Assembly (NCBI RefSeq): GCF_002217755.1 | Contig: NZ_BCFL01000020.1 | Coordinates: 62,001 to 126,000 of the forward strand | Direction: 5' to 3' | DNA: 64,000 nucleotides | From: Streptomyces hyaluromycini | GTDB lineage: Bacteria > Actinomycetota > Actinomycetes > Streptomycetales > Streptomycetaceae | Part shown: positions 15,400-24,136 of the stretch, piece by piece | How positions within the stretch are numbered: position 1 is the stretch's first letter | Layout of the letters: every line of letters begins with the position of its first letter | The notes under the pieces: model-generated | Database searches by the model: none | Told to the model about the DNA's origin: nothing | The model's input: the letters and a program-made list of their open reading frames with translations, nothing else | Position numbers and translations under genes: made by a program

Positions 15400-15927
15400 T
15401 CACCAGAGCCCGCTGGGCTCCCTTCCGGCCGCTCGGAGCAGGATGTCCCGGGTGGAACCCATCCCGTACTTGTCGGCCTCACTGGAGAGTTCGGCCACCT
15501 CCAGCAGGAGCGGCCGGATGTCGACACCGGCGGCGCGGGCCTGCCCGCACAGGCCGTTCAGGTCGACCATCATGTCCCGCGTGTCGCGGCCCTGGTCCTC
15601 GACCGACATCTCCACCAGCCGCTGCCGGAAGCCGTGGGGCGTGGGCTCGAAAGGCAGCGTCGTCGCCCAGGTGAACGAGTGGCACCGCGCCAGGAGCGCG
15701 CGCAGGGCGGCCCGGTCGCCGTGGTCGCCCTCCTGGTAGCGGGAGAGCACGTCCCGCAGCGCCGCCTCGGCCTCCGGCCGGATCCCCGCCTCGTCCAGCG
15801 GATGCGGGCCCTCCTGCATCTTCCGCGGCCAGTCGGGGTCGGTGAGGTCCACCGGCCTCGTCGCGACGGGCTCGATGCACGCATCGATCACCGCGACCCA
15901 TTCCTTGAGTTCGGCCAGTTCCCCCAT
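15400..15927 (-). CDS. Hypothetical protein
   Basis: This 175-residue acidic, helical protein starts at an ATG preceded by GAGGAAGG. It includes MGELAELKEWVAVID, DVLSRYQEGDHGDRAALR and a Trp-containing segment HSFTWATTLPFEP. No signal peptide, membrane helix or catalytic motif is visible. The coding bias is strong and the gene stands alone, convergent with gadB. I do not recognise a family. Confidence 0.65.
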   Translation of the reverse strand: MGELAELKEWVAVIDACIEPVATRPVDLTDPDWPRKMQEGPHPLDEAGIRPEAEAALRDVLSRYQEGDHGDRAALRALLARCHSFTWATTLPFEPTPHGFRQRLVEMSVEDQGRDTRDMMVDLNGLCGQARAAGVDIRPLLLEVAELSSEADKYGMGSTRDILLRAAGREPSGLW

Positions 15928-16048
15928 GGCACCTTCCTCGTCCGGCCCAGCGCGGTGGCATGCCGCTGCCCGCGCTCCGTGGCGGGAGGACGGGGGCCGT
16001 AGGAGCATAAAGCGCCCACGCCCACGCTGCCGGCACGCGGCAGGTGCC

Positions 16049-17167
16049 TCAGGCGGTGGCTCCGAAGGGGTTCCAGTCCTCGGGGACGAGGGGTGTCCCG
16101 GGGGCGGCACTCGCGACAGGGACGGTCTCGCCCGAGGCGACGGCCTCGTCGATGGACGTCATGGTGTCCAGGACGTGGTAGCCGAGCTCCCCGGTGGCGA
16201 TGTGCGGGCCTCCGCCGCGGATGGCCCGTGCCATGTCCAGGACGCCGAGACCGCGGCCGGCCTCGATGCCCACCGGGGTGACGGTCTCCCACTCGGGATC
16301 GCGGCCCCGCTGCTGGACGCGGGTGATCCTGACCTGGCCGGCGAAGGTGTTGGGGTCGGGCAGGACCAGGGTGCCCTCGGTGCCGGTGATCTCGACGAAT
16401 CCGGTGCGGGTGAGCGGGGAGTCGAAGCTGAACACGCTCTGGCCGACCCCGCCGCCCTCGAACTGGGCGAGTGCCGAGACGTGGGTGGGGACGGCCACCT
16501 CGAACTCGGTGCCCGCCCGCTCTCCGCTGCGTACCGTACGGACCGCACGGGCGGTGGAACCCAGCGCGGCGACCCGGGTCACCGAGCCGAACAGGCAGAC
16601 CAGGGCGGTGAGGTAGTAGGGGCCCATGTCGAAGAGGGGGCCGGCGCCCTTGGCGAACAGGAACTCGGGGGCGGGGTGCCACAGATCCGGCCCCGCGTAC
16701 TGCATGACCGTCTGCGCGGACAGCGGGGTGCCGATGTCGCCGCGGGCGACCGCCCGCAGGGCCGTCTGCAGGCCGGGGCCGAGAATCGTGTCGGGGGCGA
16801 CTCCGATCCTGAGGCCGGCCGCGGCCGCCTGGTCCAGCAGGGCCCGTGCGTCGGCCCGGTCCACGGCGATGGGCTTCTCGGACCAGACGTGCTTGCCGGC
16901 GGCCAGGATCGCCGAGCTGACCTCCGCGTGGACGGCGGGGACGGTCAGGTTGACGACGATCTCGGCGTCCGGGTGGGCGAGGACGTCCGCGGCCGTTCCC
17001 CACTCCTGGACGCCGTACGTGCGGGCCTGGGACTCGGCACGCGCGGTGTCGAGGTCGCCCACGACGAGCACGTGTACGTCGGGGAACCTGGTGAGGTTGG
17101 TCAGGTACTGGTCGCTGATGTTCCCGGCGCCGATGACGCCGACGCCGACCGGGTTCCGTGCCGTCAT
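16049..17167 (-). CDS. Gfo/Idh/MocA family sugar oxidoreductase
   Basis: The 372-residue protein has an N-terminal Rossmann fold (VGVGVIGAGNISDQYL, about residues 6-21) for NAD(P), the conserved EKP motif (HVWSEKPIAVD, about 93-103) and a C-terminal substrate domain. Family members oxidize or reduce sugars, inositols or related polyols. Its start overlaps the stop of the upstream TIM-barrel isomerase by one base, so they form a coupled operon for catabolism of an unidentified sugar or cyclitol. A TetR gene diverges from the operon and probably represses it. Confidence 0.9.
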   Translation of the reverse strand: MTARNPVGVGVIGAGNISDQYLTNLTRFPDVHVLVVGDLDTARAESQARTYGVQEWGTAADVLAHPDAEIVVNLTVPAVHAEVSSAILAAGKHVWSEKPIAVDRADARALLDQAAAAGLRIGVAPDTILGPGLQTALRAVARGDIGTPLSAQTVMQYAGPDLWHPAPEFLFAKGAGPLFDMGPYYLTALVCLFGSVTRVAALGSTARAVRTVRSGERAGTEFEVAVPTHVSALAQFEGGGVGQSVFSFDSPLTRTGFVEITGTEGTLVLPDPNTFAGQVRITRVQQRGRDPEWETVTPVGIEAGRGLGVLDMARAIRGGGPHIATGELGYHVLDTMTSIDEAVASGETVPVASAAPGTPLVPEDWNPFGATA

Positions 17168-17964
17168 CAGGCGATGCCCTTCTGGTTCAGGTAGGTGACG
17201 CCCGCCGCGACGCCCTCGAAGATGTCGCCGTCGTAGTGGTCGAACTCGATGACGGCGTACTCGGCGTGCGGGGCCGCGGCCAGCGAGTCGTCCAGCCTTA
17301 TCCGTCCACGGCCGGGGGCGACCTGGCCGGTGTCGGCCGGGTCGAAGGGGGCGCCCGAGGTGAACGGGTCGTCGATGACGGGGCCGTCCTTCACGTGCAG
17401 GGCGCGCACCCGTGAACCGAGGCGGTTCAGCAGGGCGACGACGTCGTTGCCGCCGGCCGAGGCCCAGAACAGGTCGATCTCCAGGACGACTTCCGGATTC
17501 AGCCGGTCGGCGAAGAAGTCGAAGGCGTTGACGCCGGCGACGGTGTGGACGAACTCCTGCGAGTGGTTGTGGTAGCCGACGCGCAGTCCGTGGTCGGCAG
17601 CCCGTTCGGCGGCGTCGTTCAGGAGGGCGGCGGTGCGGGCGATCTCCTTCTCGTCGGCCCACCGGGCCGCGGGGACGAACGGGTCGAAGAGGATCTCCGC
17701 GCCCAGCCGGCGGGCGGCCTGGAACGTCTCGTCCAGGGAGGCCGCGGACGCTCCGTCGGGCGACAGGAAGCCGGCGTGCGCGGTGGGCGCGGACAGGCCA
17801 TGCCGGGCGAGCGCGTCGGCGAGTTCGTCCGCGCGGTGCACGAAGTCGAAGGCCTCGACGTTGGTCAGGCCCAGGGCGGCCAGGTGGCCGAGGGTCGCGT
17901 TCTGGTCGGCCTGTAGGGCATGGCGTACGGAGTAGAGCTGAACCGACATCTGCGGTGTCGACAT
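17167..17964 (-). CDS. Sugar phosphate isomerase/epimerase (TIM barrel)
   Basis: The 265-residue protein belongs to the xylose isomerase-like TIM-barrel family (AP endonuclease 2 fold). Metal-site residues appear in GYHNHSQEF, VLEIDLFWAS, ALHVKDG and AVIEFDHYDG, spaced as in sugar-phosphate isomerases and hexulose epimerases. The ATG at 17964 has GAGGAG upstream. It is the first gene of the operon with the Gfo/Idh/MocA oxidoreductase, an association common in inositol and rare-sugar pathways. The substrate cannot be deduced. Confidence 0.88.
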   Translation of the reverse strand: MSTPQMSVQLYSVRHALQADQNATLGHLAALGLTNVEAFDFVHRADELADALARHGLSAPTAHAGFLSPDGASAASLDETFQAARRLGAEILFDPFVPAARWADEKEIARTAALLNDAAERAADHGLRVGYHNHSQEFVHTVAGVNAFDFFADRLNPEVVLEIDLFWASAGGNDVVALLNRLGSRVRALHVKDGPVIDDPFTSGAPFDPADTGQVAPGRGRIRLDDSLAAAPHAEYAVIEFDHYDGDIFEGVAAGVTYLNQKGIA

Positions 17965-18046
17965 GGGGACTCCTCTCGGCGCGGACGGCCGGTGAACAGA
18001 ATACCGACAGGGGTGATGGTTTCTAGGGGTCGTTAGCATCTCGTTC

Positions 18047-18676
18047 ATGGCACGGGACACGGCGCGGCAGGGGACGGCCCCACGGAACTACCCCAAGGGG
18101 GAGCGGCGGCGCGCCCAGATCATCGAGGCCGCGTTCACCGCGTTCGGGCAGGTCGGCTACCGCAACGCGAGCATGGTGCAGCTCGCCGCCGCCTGCGGTG
18201 TCTCACGCGCGGGCCTGCTGCACCACTTCCCCACCAAGGAGTCGCTGCTGGAGGCGGTCCTCGAAGAGCGCGAGCGCCAGGACGACGAGCACTTCTTCCA
18301 GTCGGGTGCGGTCGGCGACGACGGCCTGGAGTACTTCGCCAGCATGCTCCGGCTCGTCGCCCACAACCAGGCCAACCCGCTGATCGTGAGCCTGTTCGCG
18401 GTGCTGTCCAGCGAGGCCACCGCGGCCGACCACCCGGCGCGCCCGTACTTCGTCGCCCGCTACGAACGTGCCCGCCGGCAGATGCAGTCGGCCGTCGACG
18501 ACCTGGCGCGTCGCGGTCTGCTGCGTCCGCACGTGGCGGCGTCGGGGCTGGCGGCGGATCTGATCGCGTTCATCGACGGTCTGCAGATCCAGTGGCTGCT
18601 CAGCCCGGACGCCATCGACATGCCGGGGCACCTGCGCACGCTCCTCCGCAGCCTCGTCAGCGTCGAACTTCCGTAG
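18047..18676 (+). CDS. TetR-family repressor of the sugar operon (probable)
   Basis: The 209-residue protein has an N-terminal TetR helix-turn-helix (AQIIEAAFTAFGQVGYRNAS, then ACGVSRAGLLHHFPTKESLL; about residues 25-70) and a helical ligand-binding domain. It is transcribed away from the isomerase/oxidoreductase operon, 82 bp apart, which is the standard arrangement for a local repressor. The ATG lacks a ribosome binding site, but TAGCAT at 18034-18039 ends seven bases before it, fitting a leaderless transcript. The ligand is unknown. Confidence 0.85.
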   Translation: MARDTARQGTAPRNYPKGERRRAQIIEAAFTAFGQVGYRNASMVQLAAACGVSRAGLLHHFPTKESLLEAVLEERERQDDEHFFQSGAVGDDGLEYFASMLRLVAHNQANPLIVSLFAVLSSEATAADHPARPYFVARYERARRQMQSAVDDLARRGLLRPHVAASGLAADLIAFIDGLQIQWLLSPDAIDMPGHLRTLLRSLVSVELP

Positions 18677-18719
18677 TTCCGCCGCCCGTCGGGGGGCTGT
18701 TTCGAAAGGACGAGCCGAC

Positions 18720-19385
18720 ATGGACGTGTACGAAGCCGTGGACAGCCGGCGGGCGGTGCGCGCGTTCCGTGCCGAGCCGGTGCCCCGGGCAGTGCTCGAA
18801 CGGGTGCTGGCCGCGGCACGACGGGCGCCGTCGAGCGGGAACCTCCAGCCCTGGCAGGTGTACGTCGTGACCGGCGAGCCGTTGGCCGAACTGAAGCGGC
18901 GGGCGACGGCCAGGGCGCTGGCGGGGGACCCGGGCGACGAACGCGAGTATCCGATGTACCCGGCCGAGCTGAACCCGCCGTATCTGGACCGCTTCGCCGC
19001 GGCGGCCGCCCAGCGGTACGCGGCGCTGGGCATCGAGCGCCAGGATCCGCAACGGCCCGTGAAGATCGCCGCGTTGAACTCGGGGGCGTTCGGGGCGCCG
19101 GTCGTGCTGTTCTGCTATCTGGACCGGGCGATGGGCCCCGGTCAGTGGGCGGACGCCGGGATGTACCTGCAGACGGTCATGCTGCTGCTCAGGGCGGAAG
19201 GGCTGCACAGCTGCCCCCAGGTGATGTGGACCATGTACCGCGAGACCGTCGGCCGGCTGGTCGGGGCCGATGACGGGCTGGTGCTGCTGTGCGGTCTCGC
19301 GGTGGGCTTCGAGCGCGAGGGCACGCCACCGGTCCGCACCGGCCGGGCCGATGTGACCGAGACGGTGAGGTTCATCGGGGAGTGA
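18720..19385 (+). CDS. Nitroreductase family protein
   Basis: The 221-residue FMN-dependent oxidoreductase has the N-terminal SRRAVRAFRAEPVP (Arg residues binding the FMN phosphate) and APSSGNLQPWQVYVV near residues 37-51. Both are diagnostic for NfsA/NfnB-type nitroreductases. The C-terminal part contains GLHSCPQVMW, also conserved. Such enzymes reduce nitroaromatics, quinones or similar electron acceptors with NAD(P)H. AAGGA lies ten bases before the ATG. The gene follows the TetR gene by 43 bp in the same direction and might be co-transcribed with it. Confidence 0.9.
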   Translation: MDVYEAVDSRRAVRAFRAEPVPRAVLERVLAAARRAPSSGNLQPWQVYVVTGEPLAELKRRATARALAGDPGDEREYPMYPAELNPPYLDRFAAAAAQRYAALGIERQDPQRPVKIAALNSGAFGAPVVLFCYLDRAMGPGQWADAGMYLQTVMLLLRAEGLHSCPQVMWTMYRETVGRLVGADDGLVLLCGLAVGFEREGTPPVRTGRADVTETVRFIGE

Positions 19386-19421
19386 ACCGGCCGGTCGGCC
19401 CAGGCGGAGCGGTGTGTTTGA

Positions 19422-19955
19422 ATGCCGGGCATGGACGGCTCCGACCGCATGTGGATCAGCGCGATCCCTTCACTCGATCCGGACACCCTGGAACTGATCC
19501 TCGACCTCGATCACACGTCCGACGATCCGGCCGAGCAGATGGCCTGCATGTTGCTGAACCGGGGGCACGAAGGTGAGCCCGGCGTGTTCTACCTGCTGCC
19601 GGAGGATCTCTCGGCCCGGTACGAACGGAAGGGGGACCGGCTCTGCGTGTCCCTGCTGGCCCGTCGGGACGTCCTCGCCCGGGATCTGACCTCACGTCCG
19701 GCCGCGCTGCGCGCGCACCTCGACCGGCTCCCCCACGATCCCGGCGACGGAGAGCTGGTCGTCCTCGTGCGCCGGGAGACCGTCACCGACTTCGTACCCC
19801 CCGAACGGGACGGTTTCCAGCAGCCCGTCGCGCTGATCGACCACACCATCGAGCACAGCGACGGGCCGGTGGCCCTGGCGGAGTTGGTGAGCCTGTTCGA
19901 AAGCGGCGAGGCGGGTGTCGCCGTCGTCGCCGCGCCCGGACGACCGCCGGCCTGA
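19422..19955 (+). CDS. Hypothetical protein
   Basis: The 177-residue acidic protein follows the nitroreductase gene by 36 bp. It contains DPDTLELILDLDHTSDDPA, RRDVLARDLTSRPAALRAHL and DPGDGELVVLVRRET, with no membrane segment. A second ATG lies nine bases inside the frame, and the ribosome binding site is weak for both. The codon bias supports a gene. I recognise no family. Confidence 0.6.
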   Translation: MPGMDGSDRMWISAIPSLDPDTLELILDLDHTSDDPAEQMACMLLNRGHEGEPGVFYLLPEDLSARYERKGDRLCVSLLARRDVLARDLTSRPAALRAHLDRLPHDPGDGELVVLVRRETVTDFVPPERDGFQQPVALIDHTIEHSDGPVALAELVSLFESGEAGVAVVAAPGRPPA

Positions 19956-19989
19956 CCGCTCAACTCGATGAGAATGCGGGCCCGGGACG

Positions 19990-21132
19990 TCAGGCCGACT
20001 GCAGAGGCGGGGCCTGCCTTGTGATCGCGGCGGCCGGCAGCGGGTTGTCCGGTTCGGCGCCGGGGTCTGCGGTCTCGACGACTCCGGCTCTCCTCGCGTC
20101 GAACCCGGCCGGCCAGATCGTCAGGTCGCTCGCCAGTGCCCCCTCCAGTTTCGCCTGCCGCAGGTCCGCGCCGCCGAGGTCGCAGCCCCGAAGGTCGGCC
20201 AGCCGCAGGTCCGCACCGGTGAACACGGCGTCATGGGCGCGGGCCTTGCGCAGGTTCGCCTCCCGCAGGTCCGCACGGGAGAAGTCCGCCTCCCGCACGT
20301 CGGCCTTGACCAGGCGCGCGCCGCGCAGATCGGCGTCGATGCAGCGGGTGTGGTGGAGAGTCGAGGTTCCGAGTTCGGTATGACGCAGGTTGGCCGCTAT
20401 GAGTGACGCCTTGCTCAGGTTGGCCTGGTAGACGCTTGCCGCCTCCAGGCAAGCGCCGTCGAAGTTGACTCCGAGCAGCCACAGCCCGTCACAGTCGGCT
20501 CTTCGCAGGTCGGTGAGGCTGACGTTCAGCCAGTCCGGTCGCGGTTCCCGGCGCAGGATCCCGAGGCACGTCAGCGCCGTCTGGGCATCGGCAGCGCGGG
20601 TCTCCAGGGGCAGCACCGAATTGATCGACGCGTCCGCCGCCGGGCATCCCGGATCCTGCGGCGGCCAGGGCAGGTGCGTCCGGACATACGCCGCCATGAT
20701 GGAGACGACCGCCTCGTGATCGCGGGCGGAATGGCCGGCGATCCGCGACAGTGCGTAGAGGCCCCCGATCCGTACGTCCGGCTTGTCGCTGCCGAGTTGG
20801 TCCACGGCCCGGCTGAAGCGGTCGGTGACCTGGCCCTCCCGGGTCGCATGCAGCCCGTCCTGGCTGACCCGCACCTGCCGCCAGGTGGCGTAGGCACCGA
20901 ACAGCACGACCGCGCCGCCCACCGCTTGCAGCAGCGTGGTGCGCACATTGTTCACCGCGTTCAACCGGTCCGCTGCGGCGAGGCGGCCACCGGCCAGGTC
21001 GTGGTCGACCACCAGGCCCGGAAGAATCAGAAGCACAACGCCCAGTACGGCGAGCAGGCCCAGTACGGCCGTCGCGACGGCCACGGCGCGAGTCGGACGC
21101 GTACGGCCACGAACGAATCCCCCCATGGACAT
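19990..21132 (-). CDS. Membrane-anchored pentapeptide-repeat protein
   Basis: The 380-residue protein has two N-terminal membrane helices (about residues 15-42 and 66-82), then a soluble linker with RFSRAVDQLGSDKPDVRIGG and LYALSRIAGHSARDHEAVVS. This linker pattern is common in actinobacterial pentapeptide proteins. From about residue 205 it carries A(D/N)LxxA pentapeptide repeats (LRHTELGTS, ADLRGARLVKADVREADFSR, GADLRLADLRGCDLGGADLR). These form a right-handed quadrilateral beta-helix. Some relatives mimic DNA and protect gyrase; membrane versions like this one are uncharacterized. Confidence 0.88.
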   Translation of the reverse strand: MSMGGFVRGRTRPTRAVAVATAVLGLLAVLGVVLLILPGLVVDHDLAGGRLAAADRLNAVNNVRTTLLQAVGGAVVLFGAYATWRQVRVSQDGLHATREGQVTDRFSRAVDQLGSDKPDVRIGGLYALSRIAGHSARDHEAVVSIMAAYVRTHLPWPPQDPGCPAADASINSVLPLETRAADAQTALTCLGILRREPRPDWLNVSLTDLRRADCDGLWLLGVNFDGACLEAASVYQANLSKASLIAANLRHTELGTSTLHHTRCIDADLRGARLVKADVREADFSRADLREANLRKARAHDAVFTGADLRLADLRGCDLGGADLRQAKLEGALASDLTIWPAGFDARRAGVVETADPGAEPDNPLPAAAITRQAPPLQSA

Positions 21133-21164
21133 TGGATCTTAGGGCAAGGCTGAAGCCGGTCAAC

Positions 21165-22175
21165 CTATGCGGTCACGGCACTCGACTCGTTCGGATCACC
21201 GGTCGCAGTCCCGGGCGCGCCAGCGTGCGTGCATGATCCAGGCAAGTGACCAGCTTGCGGCCTGACGGGGGTGGTTGAGCACCAGCTCTGAAGAACACGA
21301 TCGAGCGCTGCCCGGCCTGCGGGTCCCCATGTCGGCTTGCCGCCAGGAAGGCCCCGGTCTCCGCTCTGGCCCATCAGCATGAGGAACAGGCTTTTCATCG
21401 CAGCCAGCCCGCGGGCGCGCCGGATCGTCGCCGTGTCCGCGTGCGCGTAGACGTCGAAGAACCGTGCGGCGGCACCCGCGGGAAGGATCACCCATGCGGC
21501 CGCGAGGTCCCACGCCGGATCGCCGGCGAACATCGCATCGAAATCGATCACGCCCGAGAGCGTCCCGTCCGAGACGACGACGTTCGCCGGATGCAGGTCG
21601 CCATGCACCCAGAGCGGCGGACCCTCCCATTCGGGCGCCGCGACGGCGTCCTCCCAGACGGCCCGGACATCGTCGGCGAGTTCGTCGGGGACGACGGCGT
21701 GGAAGAAGTGGTCGAACCCGTCCGTGCACTTCTTGGGGTGGTCGCCGCGGTCCTCACTGATCGGCGCGTCAGCGGGGGCCTCCACGTGGAGAGCCCTGAG
21801 GAAACCCGCCAGAGTGTCGGCCGCGTGGTCGCCGCGGCTGATCGAGGTGTAGTCCAGCGGCTCGCCGTGAACCCACGTCATAATGCTCCAGGGCCTCGGA
21901 AAGCGCTCGGACGGTTCGCCGATCCGCACAGGCGTCGGGACCGGGAGCGGAAGACGCGGGGCCAGGGCAGGCAGCCACCGGCACTCCTTGCGCAGGCGAT
22001 CCGGGGCACCTTCCATGCGCGGCATGCGCACGGCCAACTCGTCCCCGAGGCGCCACATCTGGTTGCCCCAGCCGCCCGCCACCTCGCGGACGGGCAGCCC
22101 CGCGAGGTCCGGATGCTGGTCCTCGAGAAGTCCGTGCACCAGCTCTGCGGTGATCTCGATCTCGGAGTCGGTCAT
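21165..22175 (-). CDS. Aminoglycoside phosphotransferase family kinase
   Basis: The 336-residue protein has the APH kinase motifs. The Brenner-type catalytic loop is WVHGDLHPANVV (about 189-200, catalytic Asp in HGD), and GVIDFDAMFAGDPAWDLA (about 207-224) supplies the metal-binding IDFD. Upstream, GGWGNQMWRLGDELAVRMPR is the nucleotide-binding region. This subfamily includes macrolide 2'-phosphotransferases and uncharacterized small-molecule kinases. The C-terminal 35 residues after about 300 are low-complexity and may be an extension. Resistance function is possible but not shown. Confidence 0.88.
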   Translation of the reverse strand: MTDSEIEITAELVHGLLEDQHPDLAGLPVREVAGGWGNQMWRLGDELAVRMPRMEGAPDRLRKECRWLPALAPRLPLPVPTPVRIGEPSERFPRPWSIMTWVHGEPLDYTSISRGDHAADTLAGFLRALHVEAPADAPISEDRGDHPKKCTDGFDHFFHAVVPDELADDVRAVWEDAVAAPEWEGPPLWVHGDLHPANVVVSDGTLSGVIDFDAMFAGDPAWDLAAAWVILPAGAAARFFDVYAHADTATIRRARGLAAMKSLFLMLMGQSGDRGLPGGKPTWGPAGRAALDRVLQSWCSTTPVRPQAGHLPGSCTHAGAPGTATGDPNESSAVTA

Positions 22176-22280
22176 GCGAAGTCACAGTAGTGGGGCAGGC
22201 GGAGGGGCTCTCGTTCTCCGGAAGATTCAGCCACTCGACCTTCCCTGTGAGAGATCGGTCATCGGCCACACGTGCGGCGG

Positions 22281-23291
22281 TCACAGCAGGAACAGGCGTG
22301 CCGCGTTGTCGTGGCACACCGCCCGCAGCCACTCCTCACCGAGCTCCAGCCTCTCCAGGGCATGGAGCTGGTGCACGTAGGGGTACGGGATGTTGGGGAA
22401 GTCGGAGCCGAGCAGGACACGGTCGCCGAGGGCGGCGATGCGGGGCAGGGCCCGCGGCGGGAACGGCATGAACCGCTCGGTGAAGTCGGTGAACGCCATC
22501 GTGGTGTCCAGCCGCACCTCCTCGTAGCGCCCGGCGAGGCCGAGGAACTCCTCGTACTCGGGCATCCCCATGTGCGCGACGATCAGCCGCAGTCTCGGAT
22601 GCCGCGCCAGTACCCGCGCGATCGGACCGGGGCCGGTGTGCTTGCCGGGGGCCGGGCCGGAGCCGCAGTGGATCACCACGGGAATCCCGGCGTCGGCCAG
22701 CAGCCCCCAGGTCCGGTCGAGGAGTTCGTCGGCCGGGTCGTACCCGCCCACCTGCACATGTGCCTTGAACACCCGGGCGCCCGCTTCGACGGCCGCACGG
22801 ACGTACGTCTCGACGCCGGGCTCGGGGAAGAGGGTCGCCGTGTGCAGGCAGTCGGAGGTGCGCCGGGCGAAGTCGGCGGCCCATGTGTTCAGCCAGGCCG
22901 CCATGCCCGGCTTGTGCTGGTAGAGCATCGCGGTGAAGGACCGGACGCCGAACTCCCTGAGGAGGACGGTGCGTTCGGCCTCCTCCTTCCGGTAGGTGAT
23001 GGGCCACTCGAGGTCGCCGATCAGCGGTCCGTTCGTGTCGAAGTAGTTCCAGACCTTGTGCAGGACCCGCTCCGGCATGAAGTGGGTGTGGACGTCGATC
23101 AGTCCGGGGAGACCGAGCCGCTCCCGGAATCGGCGGATCTCGCCGGACTCCTGGTGGGGGCCCGCGTCGGGCACGGCCTCCTGCCCGCCGGTGGCACCAC
23201 CCGGCACCGGCGACCCCGCGGCGCGGGACGGACCCTGGGAGGCGCCGTGGGCAGGGGCGGGGGCGGCGGGTGCCGTGCGGTGATCGTTCAT
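22281..23291 (-). CDS. Amidohydrolase 2 family metal-dependent hydrolase
   Basis: The 336-residue protein has a 60-residue Ala/Pro/Gly-rich N-terminal extension, then an ACMSD-like TIM barrel. LIDVHTHFMPE gives the HxH metal pair (about 64-74). PVVIHCGSG and RLIVAHMGMPEYEEF supply the further His ligands, and VLLGSDFPNIPYPY the catalytic Asp. Family members decarboxylate or hydrolyse aromatic or lactone substrates. No strong ribosome binding site is seen before the ATG. The substrate is unknown, and the long disordered N-terminus is unusual. Confidence 0.88.
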   Translation of the reverse strand: MNDHRTAPAAPAPAHGASQGPSRAAGSPVPGGATGGQEAVPDAGPHQESGEIRRFRERLGLPGLIDVHTHFMPERVLHKVWNYFDTNGPLIGDLEWPITYRKEEAERTVLLREFGVRSFTAMLYQHKPGMAAWLNTWAADFARRTSDCLHTATLFPEPGVETYVRAAVEAGARVFKAHVQVGGYDPADELLDRTWGLLADAGIPVVIHCGSGPAPGKHTGPGPIARVLARHPRLRLIVAHMGMPEYEEFLGLAGRYEEVRLDTTMAFTDFTERFMPFPPRALPRIAALGDRVLLGSDFPNIPYPYVHQLHALERLELGEEWLRAVCHDNAARLFLL

Positions 23292-23396
23292 ACCGGCCAC
23301 GATCGTTGCCGGTGAGCGACGAGTCCAGTCCCTGTCGGTCCGCGGTGCGGGGAAGCGTCGTACCGCCGGGCGGCGAACACGCCCGCGCGACGGCGA

Positions 23397-23430
23397 GGAG
23401 GGCGGCACCCCGGTGCGGGGGCCGCCCTCC
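23397..23430. terminator. Terminator hairpin after DUF2630 gene
   Basis: GGAGGGCGGC pairs with GCCGCCCTCC around a 14-nt loop, 23 bases downstream of the minus-strand stop at 23454. Confidence 0.75.
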
Positions 23431-23453
23431 TGGCACGTCGGGCCGGTGCGGTC

Positions 23454-23717
23454 TCAGGACAGGTAGCGCTCCACCTGGGACGCCGGGCGGACGGTCGCCT
23501 CACCGGGGTCCTGGCCCGCCGCGACCCTGGCGCGGCGCTGGCGGAGCAGGTCCCAGCACTGGTCGAGTTCCGTCTCCAGGCGGGCCAGGCGGGCGTGCTC
23601 GGTCGTCCCGTCCATCTCCTGCTGCGCCAGGCGATCACGCAGGTCCTTCTCCTGGCTGATCATTTCGGCGATGCGGCCGAGGATCTGCTTCTCGGCCTCG
23701 GCCTCTGGTCCTGTCAT
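23454..23717 (-). CDS. DUF2630 family protein
   Basis: The 87-residue protein matches the small actinobacterial DUF2630 family. It has a helical N-terminus (ILGRIAEMISQEKDLRDRL), then ARLARLETELDQCWDLLRQR and the conserved end EATVRPASQVERYL. It is predicted to be a coiled-coil helical protein. Its function is unknown. The ATG at 23717 has GAGG seven bases upstream; a longer in-frame start exists but has no better site. It is followed by a strong hairpin. Confidence 0.9.
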   Translation of the reverse strand: MTGPEAEAEKQILGRIAEMISQEKDLRDRLAQQEMDGTTEHARLARLETELDQCWDLLRQRRARVAAGQDPGEATVRPASQVERYLS

Positions 23718-24136
23718 GACTGCCTCATTCCGGACGACGGAGTGGATCACGGCTGCGACGGGGCGTTCGCCGGTGCCTCCGCGCCCGCCTCCGTCCCACC
23801 ACCTTCCCACCTTCTCCCACCCGGCCCCCGACCGCATCGGTCGGGCGACCGAACCCCGGTGGCGGTCAGGTGCCCGGAGCCCTGGCCCGGCAGCTCCCGG
23901 CAGGCCGGGAGAGCGGTCGCCGCGGGCCTTGCCCCGGTGTGTTCCTCGCAGGTCGTGGCCGTCGCGGGTGTCCGGGACCGGTTCGGCGGGCCGGCACCCG
24001 CGCAATGGTGACGGAGCGTCAAGTTCCTTTGTGTGATGTGGAATTCAGGTGGGACGACTGGCGCTGCACGCATTCCGGCGGGTAAGTCATGGCTCTGTCA
24101 CCATCGGCAACTCCTGCCACAGCGAAGGGATACCCC
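23718..24136. other. Intergenic region, promoter of PI-PLC-like gene
   Basis: This 419-bp space contains a pyrimidine-rich part near 23795-23830 and the presumed promoter region of the secreted phospholipase near 24010-24090. Frames on both strands are shadow sequence. No RNA gene or operator is recognisable. Confidence 0.4.
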
